A DNA stretch of 64,000 nt from Colwellia sp. 39_35_sub15_T18 (GCA_002162675.1 MAAE01000053.1:1-64000); one strand, 5' to 3'; counted from the first letter of the stretch, positions 47,230-55,994 are shown. Notes: a model not told the origin generated them from the sequence alone. Numbers and translations: made by a program.

Positions 47230-49140
47230 ATGAAGGCTATATATTCATTTATTATGCTGTTTGCTTTTATTGCAGCAGCTCCTGTAAATTCGGCTACAGT
47301 AGAAGATTTTTCCCGCCACTTACAATACTATAATGTAAAGATATCACCCGACGGTAAACATTTGGCTGCATTAGTGAATGTAGATGGCGGCAAGAGTTTA
47401 GTTTTTTTAGATGCGAAAACATTTACGATTACTTATACCTTAAATGCCAATAAAAAAAGCCAACCAGCCGATTATTATTGGGCAAATAATGAACGAGTTA
47501 TTATTCAAGTAGAGCAATTAAGAGGTGCACTCGAAATACCACTTAATTTTGGTGAATTGTACGCAGTAAATTACGATGGGAGAAAAGCTCGAATGATTTT
47601 TGGTTACCGTTCTAAAAGTAGCATAGGATTATCCGCTCAAAGAGGTTTCTTGCTTGATATATTAAAAGAAGATCGTAAACATGTGCTCATTCAAGCTCAA
47701 AAATTATCAAGAAAATCGGATGTGTTACCCAGAGTTAGTAAGTTAAACATCTATAGCGGTAAGGAAAAACGAGTTAAAACTGCTCCTATTTCGTATAGTC
47801 AATTTCTTATTGATAACGAAGGCATTCCTCGCTTTGTTTCAGGAATAGATAAAAATTATAATACAAAATTATTTTATTCAAAGGGAAAGGGGAGTGACTG
47901 GCAAAGCTTTAGTGATGATTTTAAAGGTGGGTTTGTTCCTGTCGCATTTACCGAAAATAATCAGAGTATTTACGCACTAAAGTCTAAAAATGGTGAAACT
48001 CAAGGCCTATATAAATACGATTTGCAAACACAAAAAGAAACCTTGTTATATAGAAGCGAGTTGGTAGAACCAACCTACTCGATAAAATCAAATGTAAACC
48101 AAGTTTTCGGCTTACGTATTGATGAAGATTATCCAAGCTACATTTACCTTGATGACAATAATGCAAGTACCAAACTACATAAAGCAATTTTTGGTGCTTT
48201 TAAAGGGGATAACGTTGAGATTACTAGCGCTACAAAAGGTGGTAAAAAGGTTATTGTGAAAGTTAGTGGCGATATAAATCCTGGAGCATTTTATTTATTT
48301 GATACAGTAACAATGCAAGCTCGCCATTTATTCAATAGCGCTCCCTGGATTAAACCTCAAGAATTGGCGCAAGTTGAGCCTTTTAGAATAAAAACTCCTG
48401 ATGGATACACCCTTAATGGCTTTATGACGCTACCCATTGGAAAATCATCTAATATTCCTACAATAGTTCTACCTCATGGCGGTCCACATGCCCGTGATTA
48501 TTGGCAATATAATCGACAGGTACAAATGTTCGCAAATGCTGGTTATGCTGTTATTCAAGTTAATTTTCGTGGTTCAACAGGTTATGGCGATGCATTTAAA
48601 GAAGCAGGATATGAAAACTGGGGTAGTAAGATCCAAGATGATATTTTGTTAGCGACAAAATATGCTATTCAGCAAGGAGTGGCTGATAAAAATAGGCTTT
48701 GTATTTTTGGTGGCAGCTTTGGCGGCTATAGTGCTCTACAAAGTGCAATTAGATCGCCCGACCTTTTTAAATGTGCAATAGGTTATGCCGGAGTATATGA
48801 TTTACCACTGCTTTATGCCGACGGTGATATTACTACATTAAGGTGGGGTGATGCCTACTTAAATAAAACATTAGGTGTAGATGAAGCGAAACAAATTGCA
48901 CAATCACCTATTTATCATGTTGATAAATTGAAAGCGCCCGTTTTAATTATTCATGGTGAAGATGATTTACGTGCCCCCATATCACATGCTAATAAATTAC
49001 GAGCGGCATTGGAACAACAAAACCATCCTTATGAATGGTTAGTAAAAGATAAAGAAGGGCATGGTTTTTATAAGGAAGAAAATTTATTAGAAGCCAATAA
49101 AAAAATACTTTCTTTTTTAGAAAAATATATTGGTACTTAA
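47230..49140 (+). CDS. Exported S9-family (prolyl oligopeptidase-like) peptidase
   Basis: About 636 residues from ATG 47230, which follows AAAGGA and begins a signal peptide (FIMLFAFIAAAPVNSA); an upstream ATG at 47182 is less likely. An N-terminal beta-propeller (about 25-370) precedes the alpha/beta-hydrolase domain with the triad Ser in GGSFGGYS (about 497), Asp in HGEDDLRAP (about 578) and His in KEGHGFY (about 609). Such enzymes cleave peptides, often after Pro or small residues, here in the periplasm. Its place between the precursor and exporter genes is unusual and suggests a link to the bacteriocin, for example degradation of re-entering peptide. This is inference. Confidence 0.9.
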   Translation: MKAIYSFIMLFAFIAAAPVNSATVEDFSRHLQYYNVKISPDGKHLAALVNVDGGKSLVFLDAKTFTITYTLNANKKSQPADYYWANNERVIIQVEQLRGALEIPLNFGELYAVNYDGRKARMIFGYRSKSSIGLSAQRGFLLDILKEDRKHVLIQAQKLSRKSDVLPRVSKLNIYSGKEKRVKTAPISYSQFLIDNEGIPRFVSGIDKNYNTKLFYSKGKGSDWQSFSDDFKGGFVPVAFTENNQSIYALKSKNGETQGLYKYDLQTQKETLLYRSELVEPTYSIKSNVNQVFGLRIDEDYPSYIYLDDNNASTKLHKAIFGAFKGDNVEITSATKGGKKVIVKVSGDINPGAFYLFDTVTMQARHLFNSAPWIKPQELAQVEPFRIKTPDGYTLNGFMTLPIGKSSNIPTIVLPHGGPHARDYWQYNRQVQMFANAGYAVIQVNFRGSTGYGDAFKEAGYENWGSKIQDDILLATKYAIQQGVADKNRLCIFGGSFGGYSALQSAIRSPDLFKCAIGYAGVYDLPLLYADGDITTLRWGDAYLNKTLGVDEAKQIAQSPIYHVDKLKAPVLIIHGEDDLRAPISHANKLRAALEQQNHPYEWLVKDKEGHGFYKEENLLEANKKILSFLEKYIGT

Positions 49141-49154
49141 TCTTCAGTATAAAG

Positions 49155-49186
49155 AGCACAACAAAGTATATTTATTTTGTTGTGCT
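49155..49186 (+). other. Perfect hairpin between peptidase and exporter genes
   Basis: AGCACAACAAA and TTTGTTGTGCT form an 11-bp stem with a 10-nt loop. The sequence after it is only weakly T-rich (TTGCTGTC), so it may be a leaky terminator or an mRNA-end protector. Confidence 0.45.
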
Positions 49187-49226
49187 TGCTGTCTTATCAC
49201 CTCGTTTGGAACGATTTACTTAGCTC

Positions 49227-51389
49227 ATGTCAACATCCTCAGCGCAACAACTATTAAAGTTTTCTTTATCAAAAAACACCCCCTTAATTCTTCAATCTGA
49301 AATGGCTGAATGTGGTTTAGCCTCCATAGCCATGATTGCAAGTTATCATGGCTATACACTCGATATGCCTGCAATGCGTAAGCGATTTTCGGCTAATTTA
49401 AAGGGTATGAATCTCCAACAGCTTATAGAATTAGGTGATAGTTTAGGGTTAGCTAGCCGTGCCTTACAGTGCCCTATTGACGAAACGCATAAATTAGCAA
49501 CACCTTGTATTCTGCATTGGGACTTAAACCACTTTGTGGTATTAACTAAAGTTTCAGGCAAAGGATCTTCAGCTAAGTTTGCTTTTAACGATCCTGCCAC
49601 AGGTAAACGTACTTTAACCGCTGAGGAATTCAGCCAACATTTTACGGGGGTTTGTTTAGAGCTAACCCCAACCAGTAAATTTGAGGTGAAAAAAGAACAA
49701 GCACAGATGAAGTTTACTCAGTTGTGGAGTTCAATCTCTAGCTTAAAAGCTGGGTTAGTAAAGCTTGTTGGCTTGTCGTTAGTGTTGCAATTATTTTCCT
49801 TGATGGCTCCTTATTATATGCAATGGGTAGTTGATGAAGTACTGATCAGCTTTGATAAACCACTACTTACCGTTTTAGCTATAGGGTTTGCTTTAATTGC
49901 TGTAATTTCGGTAGTGACAGATGCGGTGCGTAGTTGGTTAATATTACGTTTGTCGAGTTTATTAAGCATGCAAATGGGAGTGAATTTACTCAGACATTTA
50001 TTACGCCTGCCGATGAATTATTTTGAGTCACGGCATATCGGCGATATTGTTTCTCGTTTTGGCTCATTAGCACAAATACGTGAGCGCATTACTACGGGTT
50101 TTGTTGAAACATTAGTTGATGGCGTAATGGCAATTACCGTATTAATTATGATGCTAATTTACTCGGTAAAGCTTACTGCCGTTGTTTTAGGGGCAATATT
50201 GCTTTATGCCTTAGTGCGCTTGGCTTTGTATCGCTCTCTTCATCAGGCCACTGAAGAAATGATCCAAAGCTCTGCCAAAGAGCAATCTAATTTTTTAGAA
50301 AACATTCGTGGCATGCAAGCGATTAAACTTTTTGGTAATGAATCTCAACGTCAAGGTATTTGGCAAAATCGTTATGCTGAAGTGATAAATAGTGAAATAC
50401 GCTTAGGACGATTAAACATTAGTTTTGATTCATTTAATAAACTGTTATTTGGCTTAGAAAACGTATTAGTGATTTATTTTGCTGCCATGATGGTAATGGC
50501 TAATAGTTTATCTGTGGGCATGGTGTTAGCTTTTATTGCTTATAAGGGCCAACTAACTAGTCGATTTGCCAACCTTATAGAACAAATCATTCAATTTAAG
50601 ATGATGCGTTTACATCTTGATCGTATTGCCGATATTGCTTTGACTGAGCAAGAAGCTAACCGAGAAGGTGAAGCCGTGTTTTCAAATAGTGAGGCTGATG
50701 AACCAAAAGGACAAATAACGCTAGAAAATATCTGCTTTAATTATAGTGATGATCAAGCACCAATATTAAATAATGTTAACTTATCATTAACTGCTGGCGA
50801 CTCGATTGCTATTACAGGTGCATCAGGAGCGGGTAAAACCACATTAATGAAGATTATGTTGGGTTTATTGCAACCTTCTTCTGGTAAAGTATATCTTGAT
50901 GGTAAAGATATTACTCAAGTGGGCTTGAAGAATTATCGTAAGAAAATAGCGGCGGTTATGCAGGATGATACACTTCTTGCTGGCTCTATTGCGGATAATA
51001 TAAGCTTTTTTGATCCCCAGCCCAATTATTTAAAAATAGAACAGTGCGCTCACTTGTCTGCTATTCATGACGATATTAACAAAATGACCATGGGTTATAA
51101 TTCATTAGTAGGTGATATGGGGTCTAATTTATCAGGTGGTCAAATTCAGCGCCTATTATTAGCTCGTGCGCTTTATCAATCACCATGCGTATTATTTATG
51201 GATGAAGCCACTAGTCACTTAGATAAAGATAACGAAACTAAAATTAGCGAGCAAATTCAACATTTGCCAATGACTCGGATCATGATTGCTCATCGACAAG
51301 AAACAATTAATATGGCTGAGCAAGTTTATTTATTAAATAATGGAGTATTAACTAACTTAAATGATGATTGCTCCAAAACCGCTAGTTAA
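49227..51389 (+). CDS. Peptidase-containing ABC transporter for double-glycine peptides
   Basis: 720 residues, the standard PCAT length. The N-terminal C39 peptidase has Cys29 (SEMAECGLAS), His102 (DLNHFVVL) and Asp122 (FNDPATG), so leader cleavage should be active. Six membrane helices occupy about 165-440. The nucleotide-binding domain has Walker A GASGAGKTT (about 532), signature LSGGQ (about 634) and Walker B FMDEAT (about 658). It would cleave the precursor at 46593 after Gly-Gly and export the core with the HlyD-like adaptor. It closes the cluster. Confidence 0.95.
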   Translation: MSTSSAQQLLKFSLSKNTPLILQSEMAECGLASIAMIASYHGYTLDMPAMRKRFSANLKGMNLQQLIELGDSLGLASRALQCPIDETHKLATPCILHWDLNHFVVLTKVSGKGSSAKFAFNDPATGKRTLTAEEFSQHFTGVCLELTPTSKFEVKKEQAQMKFTQLWSSISSLKAGLVKLVGLSLVLQLFSLMAPYYMQWVVDEVLISFDKPLLTVLAIGFALIAVISVVTDAVRSWLILRLSSLLSMQMGVNLLRHLLRLPMNYFESRHIGDIVSRFGSLAQIRERITTGFVETLVDGVMAITVLIMMLIYSVKLTAVVLGAILLYALVRLALYRSLHQATEEMIQSSAKEQSNFLENIRGMQAIKLFGNESQRQGIWQNRYAEVINSEIRLGRLNISFDSFNKLLFGLENVLVIYFAAMMVMANSLSVGMVLAFIAYKGQLTSRFANLIEQIIQFKMMRLHLDRIADIALTEQEANREGEAVFSNSEADEPKGQITLENICFNYSDDQAPILNNVNLSLTAGDSIAITGASGAGKTTLMKIMLGLLQPSSGKVYLDGKDITQVGLKNYRKKIAAVMQDDTLLAGSIADNISFFDPQPNYLKIEQCAHLSAIHDDINKMTMGYNSLVGDMGSNLSGGQIQRLLLARALYQSPCVLFMDEATSHLDKDNETKISEQIQHLPMTRIMIAHRQETINMAEQVYLLNNGVLTNLNDDCSKTAS

Positions 51390-51390
51390 C

Positions 51391-51466
51391 CCAATAAATC
51401 TTGCTCAACAAACGTTTTGGCCTTTACCTGACAAGCAGCAAGCATAGCCTCTTTTAAAGATTGTTC
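51391..51466 (-). pseudogene. Inverted, diverged fragment of the cca 3' region
   Basis: Read on the minus strand, these 76 bp match cca positions 44775-44850 at roughly 66 of 77 sites by eye. The translation is SLKEAMLAACQVKAKTFVEQ against FLKEAMLAACQVNAKTFVEQ in the intact gene. Most differences are silent, so it derives from a cca that had diverged under selection in another lineage, not from a recent local duplication. It starts 2 nt after the exporter stop codon and is inverted relative to cca. It is a scar of horizontal exchange. Confidence 0.8.
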
Positions 51467-51638
51467 CGTACATCACGCGGTAAAAAGTGGTGTGCCACAA
51501 GGATCTAATTTACCTAACGATGAATATGGGGTTATATTTCCTGAAAAATCATCTGAAAATGCTGCGCAAACACCCGTAGATAAATACAACAGTATTATGA
51601 TGCCCAGTAACGCTTCGCATATTCATTTAAGCGCTTAA
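51449..51638 (+). pseudogene. Orphan coding-like fragment, unknown gene
   Basis: An open frame without a plausible start codon encodes about 60 residues ending KYNSIMMPSNASHIHLSA and a TAA stop at about 51636-51638. Its composition is protein-like rather than random, and it directly abuts the cca fragment. I take it as the 3' remnant of a lost gene. The family is not recognised, and it could be chance. Confidence 0.3.
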
Positions 51639-52480
51639 TAAATCATCACTGCGCTTGGGCTTAATATAGACAAAATACCCAAGCGTTCTAAATCACAATA
51701 CTCTACTGCTGAGGCAAGTGTTTTTTCGTTTAAACCTAAGTGTACTAATTGCTGCTCGCTAATAAGTGGCGAAAAGCTTGTTGATTTATTAATAAACTGA
51801 CTAGTCATCAGTCGTTTAGCAAGATAAAGTAATTGCGACTCCGTATTTATTAAATCAAAATCATCTTCATCTTGATTTCGAATAGGTGCCACCAAACTAT
51901 AGGGTAATTGCCATAATTTTAACAGTTCGGCGCCACAATCTGCATAAGTAAAAGCTAAAATTTCTTGCTGTTTTTGCCAAGGGTAAATACTGGCATCATC
52001 ACTTTGACATAGACTAATTTTTTCAGGGGCAACTTGCTGTACAATTAATTCCCCTAAATTATGCAGCAAGCCCAAAATAAATAAACGCTCGGCATTGGCT
52101 AAGTTTAAACTACTGCCTAAATATTTAATTAACAGCGCACAATCAACGCTTCTTTCCCAGAAATCTTCTAAATACTTTTTATCTGCCGTTACTGACTTAA
52201 ATGCTTGAGTTGAAAAATAAGCGATAACAAGATTGTAAACTTCAGTGATACCTAGCACCAGAACCGCTTTAGAAATGGTATCAATTTTACCTGGATAACT
52301 AAAAAAGGAGCTATTCGCCAACTTTAAGATACTACCCGCAAGGGCGGGATCAATTAAAATCACCTCACTAATATCATCAATAGTCGAGGATTCATTATCT
52401 ATTAACTCTTTAATCCGCAAAAAAGAATCAGACAAGACAAACAGCTCACTTGCTTTTTCAGCGTAGTCAATTGCATTCAT
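51635..52480 (-). CDS. HDOD-domain signalling protein
   Basis: 281 residues almost entirely made of an HDOD domain (about 20-215): VILIDPALAGSILKLANSSFF, ISKAVLVLGITEVYNLVIA and LFILGLLHNLGELIV are the hallmark segments. HDOD proteins are catalytically dead HD-domain relatives used in signalling, biofilm and stress regulation. No output domain is attached. A paralogue of the same length with the same MNAxxYA start is at 60268-61110, about 8 kb away. A MITE lies just upstream and may supply or interrupt its promoter. Confidence 0.9.
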   Translation of the reverse strand: MNAIDYAEKASELFVLSDSFLRIKELIDNESSTIDDISEVILIDPALAGSILKLANSSFFSYPGKIDTISKAVLVLGITEVYNLVIAYFSTQAFKSVTADKKYLEDFWERSVDCALLIKYLGSSLNLANAERLFILGLLHNLGELIVQQVAPEKISLCQSDDASIYPWQKQQEILAFTYADCGAELLKLWQLPYSLVAPIRNQDEDDFDLINTESQLLYLAKRLMTSQFINKSTSFSPLISEQQLVHLGLNEKTLASAVEYCDLERLGILSILSPSAVMIY

Positions 52481-52499
52481 AAGTTGTTATCCTTTGGTA

Positions 52500-52766
52500 T
52501 ATACTCAAGTGAATTCAAAATGCAGGATTCAGCTGGAATTAGAAACGTCTTTAGGCAAGGCATTGATTGAAGAGAATGGTTGTTCCATTGTCGAAATCAA
52601 TAACGCCGCATAAAACGTTTCTAAACCAGCCCTTTGGGGATGCCTGAGCAAATCATGCTCTTCGTTGCATCTGTTTTTAAGGGAACAACCATTAATAAAA
52701 AGATGCGCCTTGCTCATGAATCGCTCAGACATCCTGAAACTCGCATATTGAGTTCATTTGAGTATA
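52500..52766. mobile_element. MITE with 33-bp terminal inverted repeats
   Basis: About 267 bp. The left end TATACTCAAGTGAATTCAAA, continuing to ...TTCAG, and the reverse complement of the right end TATACTCAAATGAACTCAAT, continuing to ...TTTCAG, agree over about 33 bp with a few mismatches. The interior has no real gene, only a chance 67-codon frame. Non-autonomous elements of this size need a transposase from elsewhere. It fills nearly the whole gap 52481-52829 between the HDOD and DUF2797 genes. Confidence 0.75.
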
Positions 52767-52829
52767 AGCAAAGATTAATCGTATTACCTATAAAGTTAGC
52801 ACAATTTGACTAAAAAACGCCCTCAGCGA

Positions 52830-53681
52830 TTAATATTCAACACTTATTTGATAGGAAGAAAATTTACGCATATTAATCACCCCTTGCTCAAAAATTAAAT
52901 ATTGCCCTTTAATGCCTAACAAAATACCTGACACTATTGGCGTTTTATCAAAATTAAAGGAGCTAATTTTAGTTAAATATTCACTCACCGGGTAATTTAT
53001 CTCAACCATCTCTTCATCCAATATTTGCACGGCATCACTACCAAATTTCAATGCCACATCTGCTAGTCGCTGCTCAATTTGAGGAATTAATTCTGCCGCT
53101 TTAACTTTTAAGTCAATAGGCTCATTGCTGCCTTTTAACATGGCTCGCCAATTGGTTTTATCGCTGATAAATTCAGCTAAGGCGGTTTCAACCAAGCCTG
53201 ATTGTAAGCGAGTACTCACTTTAAAAATAGGCAAGGCTTGTGTTGCACCTTGGTCAATCCAACGGGTTGGAAGTTGTGTGTGGCGCGTAATGCCAACTTT
53301 TAGTGCTGAGGTATTCGATAGATAAACATAGTGATCCACCATACAATGTTTCACCCCCCATTCTGGCTCACGGCATGTTCCTAGATGGTGATGGCATGTT
53401 TCAGGTTTCATAATGCACATATCGCATTGAGCCAACTTGGTCATACAAGGGTAGCAAAAACCTTGTGAGTAACTTTTTTTAGTGGTTTTCCCACAATGCT
53501 TGCACGCTATTTTACTATGAAAGTGTAAGGTTAACTCTTTGCCAATTAATGGATTTAAGTCAATACTTTGCTGCTCTCCATCATCATTAATAGCAGCTAA
53601 AGGAAGCTGGTATTGAACAATATTGTTGCTGTCTAATTGGGCTGTTAATTTTTCTACTGCGCCTATGGCTGAAATTGGCAT
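52830..53681 (-). CDS. DUF2797 family zinc-finger protein
   Basis: 283 residues. Several Cys/His pairs (CKHCGK, FCYPCM, CDMCIMKPETCHHHLGTC, about 60-105) form a zinc-binding part. It is followed by a GIY-YIG-like core (YVYLSNTSALKVGIT, about 122-136, then PTRWIDQGA). The family is widespread in gammaproteobacteria and actinobacteria but without an established function. A nucleic-acid role is plausible. It is transcribed in the same direction as arfB upstream, 24 nt apart. Confidence 0.85.
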   Translation of the reverse strand: MPISAIGAVEKLTAQLDSNNIVQYQLPLAAINDDGEQQSIDLNPLIGKELTLHFHSKIACKHCGKTTKKSYSQGFCYPCMTKLAQCDMCIMKPETCHHHLGTCREPEWGVKHCMVDHYVYLSNTSALKVGITRHTQLPTRWIDQGATQALPIFKVSTRLQSGLVETALAEFISDKTNWRAMLKGSNEPIDLKVKAAELIPQIEQRLADVALKFGSDAVQILDEEMVEINYPVSEYLTKISSFNFDKTPIVSGILLGIKGQYLIFEQGVINMRKFSSYQISVEY

Positions 53682-53705
53682 GGTTGCTCTCTATAATCAT
53701 GGAAC

Positions 53706-54119
53706 TTAAAATTTAATTTTTTGACGGGTCTGTTTCACTGTTTTTCTATTGGATTTACTGGTTAATCTGCGCTGAACGGAGCCCTTAGTTGGTTTAGTCA
53801 CTCGCCTTTTCTTTTGCACAACTATTACCGATAAAATAAAATCTTTCAGGCGTTTTAAGGCATCGGTTTTGTTCATATCTTGGGTTCGAAAAGACTGCGC
53901 TTTAATGATAATAACGCCGTCTTTAGTAATACGAGTATCATTACTTGCCAACAACCTTTCTTTATAAACGGCGGGTAATGACGAACGATTAACATCAAAA
54001 CGCAAATGAATAGCGGTAGCCACTTTATTAACCCGTTGGCCACCATTACCCGTTGCTCTTATTCCAGTAAGCTCTATTTCCCAATCAGCAAGGCTTATAT
54101 TATTTGATATTTCTAGCAT
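53706..54119 (-). CDS. arfB: Ribosome rescue peptidyl-tRNA hydrolase ArfB
   Basis: 137 residues. ArfB (YaeJ) frees ribosomes stalled on mRNAs without stop codons. The GGQ motif lies in TGNGGQRVNKVATAI (GGQ about 26-28), and the basic C-terminal tail (about 105-137, Lys/Arg-rich) that enters the mRNA channel is present. Length is typical. Immediately upstream lies a broken, diverged copy of its first 30 codons. Confidence 0.94.
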   Translation of the reverse strand: MLEISNNISLADWEIELTGIRATGNGGQRVNKVATAIHLRFDVNRSSLPAVYKERLLASNDTRITKDGVIIIKAQSFRTQDMNKTDALKRLKDFILSVIVVQKKRRVTKPTKGSVQRRLTSKSNRKTVKQTRQKIKF

Positions 54120-54165
54120 AAGTCCCCTACCCTAAAATTAATGGCTCTAATTGAGCAGAGCATCT

Positions 54166-54263
54166 TAACCCGTTGACCACCACTATCCATTACCCGTAGC
54201 ACGAATGGCACTAAGTTCTATTTCCCAATCAGCAAGGCTTACGTTATTTGATATTTCTAACAC
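54166..54263 (-). pseudogene. Partial, frameshifted duplicate of arfB 5' end
   Basis: On the minus strand this encodes LEISNNVSLADWEIELSAIR and then ATGNG before a stop. It matches arfB codons 2-25, but a 7-nt insertion (ATAGTGG) just before the GGQ codons shifts the frame and makes TAG. It begins with GTG in place of ATG and has several silent differences, so it is an allele from a diverged source joined in tandem rather than a fresh duplication. Confidence 0.8.
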
Positions 54264-54321
54264 TTTTATTTACCATTAATTTATTCAAACTTTACTCTTA
54301 ACAAATGCTTACTCAACAATA

Positions 54322-54615
54322 ATGACCACAAAAAACACTTGGTATGTTTATTTATTACGCTGTAATGACAATAGTCTATATGCAGGTATCACTACTAATA
54401 TTGAACGTCGTTTACATCAACATAATCATACCAAGCTTGGTGCTAAGTATACTAGAGCAAAACGACCTGTGACACTTGTCTTTATTGAAAGCGCAGCAGA
54501 TAAAAGCACCGCAAGTAAAAGAGAATACCAATTAAAAAAGCTAACTAAAATAAAAAAAGAGCAATTAGTGAGTACTTACCTTAGCCAGCAGTCAGACATT
54601 AACAGCGCTACTTAG
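54322..54615 (+). CDS. GIY-YIG nuclease-domain protein (UPF0213/YhbQ-like)
   Basis: 97 residues forming a single GIY-YIG domain: WYVYLLRCNDNSLYAGIT (about 6-23, the two Tyr and Gly-Ile-Thr variant), ERRLHQHN (catalytic Arg), and YTRAKRPVTLVFIE with the later Glu. E. coli YhbQ is the closest named relative; such small proteins may cut or repair DNA, though the function is uncertain. It stands alone, divergent from arfB and its pseudo-copy. Confidence 0.88.
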   Translation: MTTKNTWYVYLLRCNDNSLYAGITTNIERRLHQHNHTKLGAKYTRAKRPVTLVFIESAADKSTASKREYQLKKLTKIKKEQLVSTYLSQQSDINSAT

Positions 54616-54708
54616 AGGTCTGCTATGTTTATTTTTCGACGGTTTTTTTCGATTTATCGATCGAACGCTGTTAGAATGCCTCGTTTTGTAAAAATGAAGT
54701 GATAATAC

Positions 54709-55455
54709 ATGTCTGAAAAAGCGATAAAAGAAACTATGTTTATTGAGCAATATTGTCCTCTTGATGGCGATAAAATTAGCTTTACACGTCAACAAGGTAG
54801 TGATTTTGCTAAGCAAGTGGCCGATGATTTTAATCCTCTCCACAATATTGAAGCAAAACGCTTTTGTGTGCCTGGAGATTTATTATTTTCGGTGATCATC
54901 GCTAAAGCAGGTTTACATAAAGAAATGAGCTTTAACTTTTCAGGCATGGTAAATGATGGCATCGCCCTTACTTTTCCTAATGAAATCAACGAAAATTTTG
55001 CGGTGAATGATGATAAAGACAAAACTTATTTGTCGGTAGCAGCTAGCGGCGAAAAAACTCACTGCCCGTCATTAATAGATGCCTTAACCAAGGCTTATGT
55101 AGATTTTTCAGGCCATACCTTTCCTGATATTTTAGTGAAGTTAATGACCGAAAATAATGTCATGATCAATCCTGCCCGCCCTATGGTGATGTATCAATGC
55201 ATGAAAATAAATTTAGAACGTCTTGATATTAAAACTCTCTCGCTACAACTTGCGCAAACAAGTTTATCCATTGAAGGAAAACGCGGTGATGCATGGTTGG
55301 AGTTTGATTTAATCAGCGAAGGTGAAGTGGTTGGTCATGGTAAAAAACACATGTTATTAAGTGGCTTACGAGAGTATTGCCAAGACAGTGTTGATGCTAT
55401 GGTTGAGCAATACAAAAACAGCAAAGAGAATTACCATTCAGCACCGAGCAGCTAA
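54709..55455 (+). CDS. DUF3581 family protein
   Basis: 248 residues, soluble, without signal peptide. Segments such as ADDFNPLHNIEAKRFCVPGDLLFSV resemble the hot-dog fold of MaoC-like hydratases (the N-P-L-H-x...F-x-x-P-G pattern), and the family is annotated DUF3581 in Alteromonadales and Vibrionales. Acyl-thioester binding is therefore possible but unproven. It is monocistronic. The assignment rests on recalled family resemblance. Confidence 0.78.
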   Translation: MSEKAIKETMFIEQYCPLDGDKISFTRQQGSDFAKQVADDFNPLHNIEAKRFCVPGDLLFSVIIAKAGLHKEMSFNFSGMVNDGIALTFPNEINENFAVNDDKDKTYLSVAASGEKTHCPSLIDALTKAYVDFSGHTFPDILVKLMTENNVMINPARPMVMYQCMKINLERLDIKTLSLQLAQTSLSIEGKRGDAWLEFDLISEGEVVGHGKKHMLLSGLREYCQDSVDAMVEQYKNSKENYHSAPSS

Positions 55456-55487
55456 TTATAGTTGCTTCAAAACTCACATCTCGTCAC

Positions 55488-55994
55488 TTATTTGCTTTCG
55501 TGGCGATATTTTTGCTCAAAACCTGCCCGTTGTGTTTGTTTATTTTCACTGCAAAAAGCAAACACAGATAAATTTTTAGGTCGCTGACATCGTGTTGGTT
55601 GTTGATAAAATGCCAACCAAGCGCGTTTTTTCTCTCCTTGATATTTTGATTTAATGACAATAGTATTGCTGGTTTTAAATGGCGTACCTGCCTTTATAAT
55701 TTTGCGATTAACACTACTTTTTTCAGTGCTGTAACTAGCCGTTTTACGCTGACTTTTTTTAGTGGTTTTTTTCTTCTTTTTACCGCTACCATTTTCACAT
55801 TGCCACCAATTTTTACGCGCTTTATCCTCGCGATTGCGTAAACTTAGCCCTTGCTTAGCTGAATAACCATGGCGCTGCATTGCTTGTATATTTTGCAGTT
55901 TTGCTAATAACGGCTTACAACGTTTTTTGGCCTCTAAGGTTGGGGAAGTGATAAAAAAAACAGCAATGAGTAATAGCGATTTGAGTTGAACCAT
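55488..55994 (-). CDS. Hypothetical exported basic protein
   Basis: About 168 residues from ATG 55994, chosen because it starts a signal peptide (VQLKSLLLIAVFFITSPTLEA); a longer frame from 56036 is less likely. The mature protein is very basic, with a Lys run (KKKKKTTKKSQRK), paired Cys and the motif WWQCENG. A QRHGYSAKQG-type segment near residue 40 and the end of the protein hold further Cys and aromatic residues. I recognise no family. A role in binding an acidic partner, such as nucleic acid or cell wall, is only a guess. It is convergent with the DUF3581 gene. Confidence 0.65.
   Translation of the reverse strand: MVQLKSLLLIAVFFITSPTLEAKKRCKPLLAKLQNIQAMQRHGYSAKQGLSLRNREDKARKNWWQCENGSGKKKKKTTKKSQRKTASYSTEKSSVNRKIIKAGTPFKTSNTIVIKSKYQGEKKRAWLAFYQQPTRCQRPKNLSVFAFCSENKQTQRAGFEQKYRHESK

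Noticed and set aside
46593-49140. Lasso peptide cluster with isopeptidase
   Set aside because: The precursor has a double-glycine leader and is served by a C39 ABC exporter, and there is no cyclase or B protein gene. The S9 enzyme alone is not enough.
52529-52732. 67-codon frame on the minus strand
   Set aside because: It lies wholly inside the MITE and has no protein-like features.
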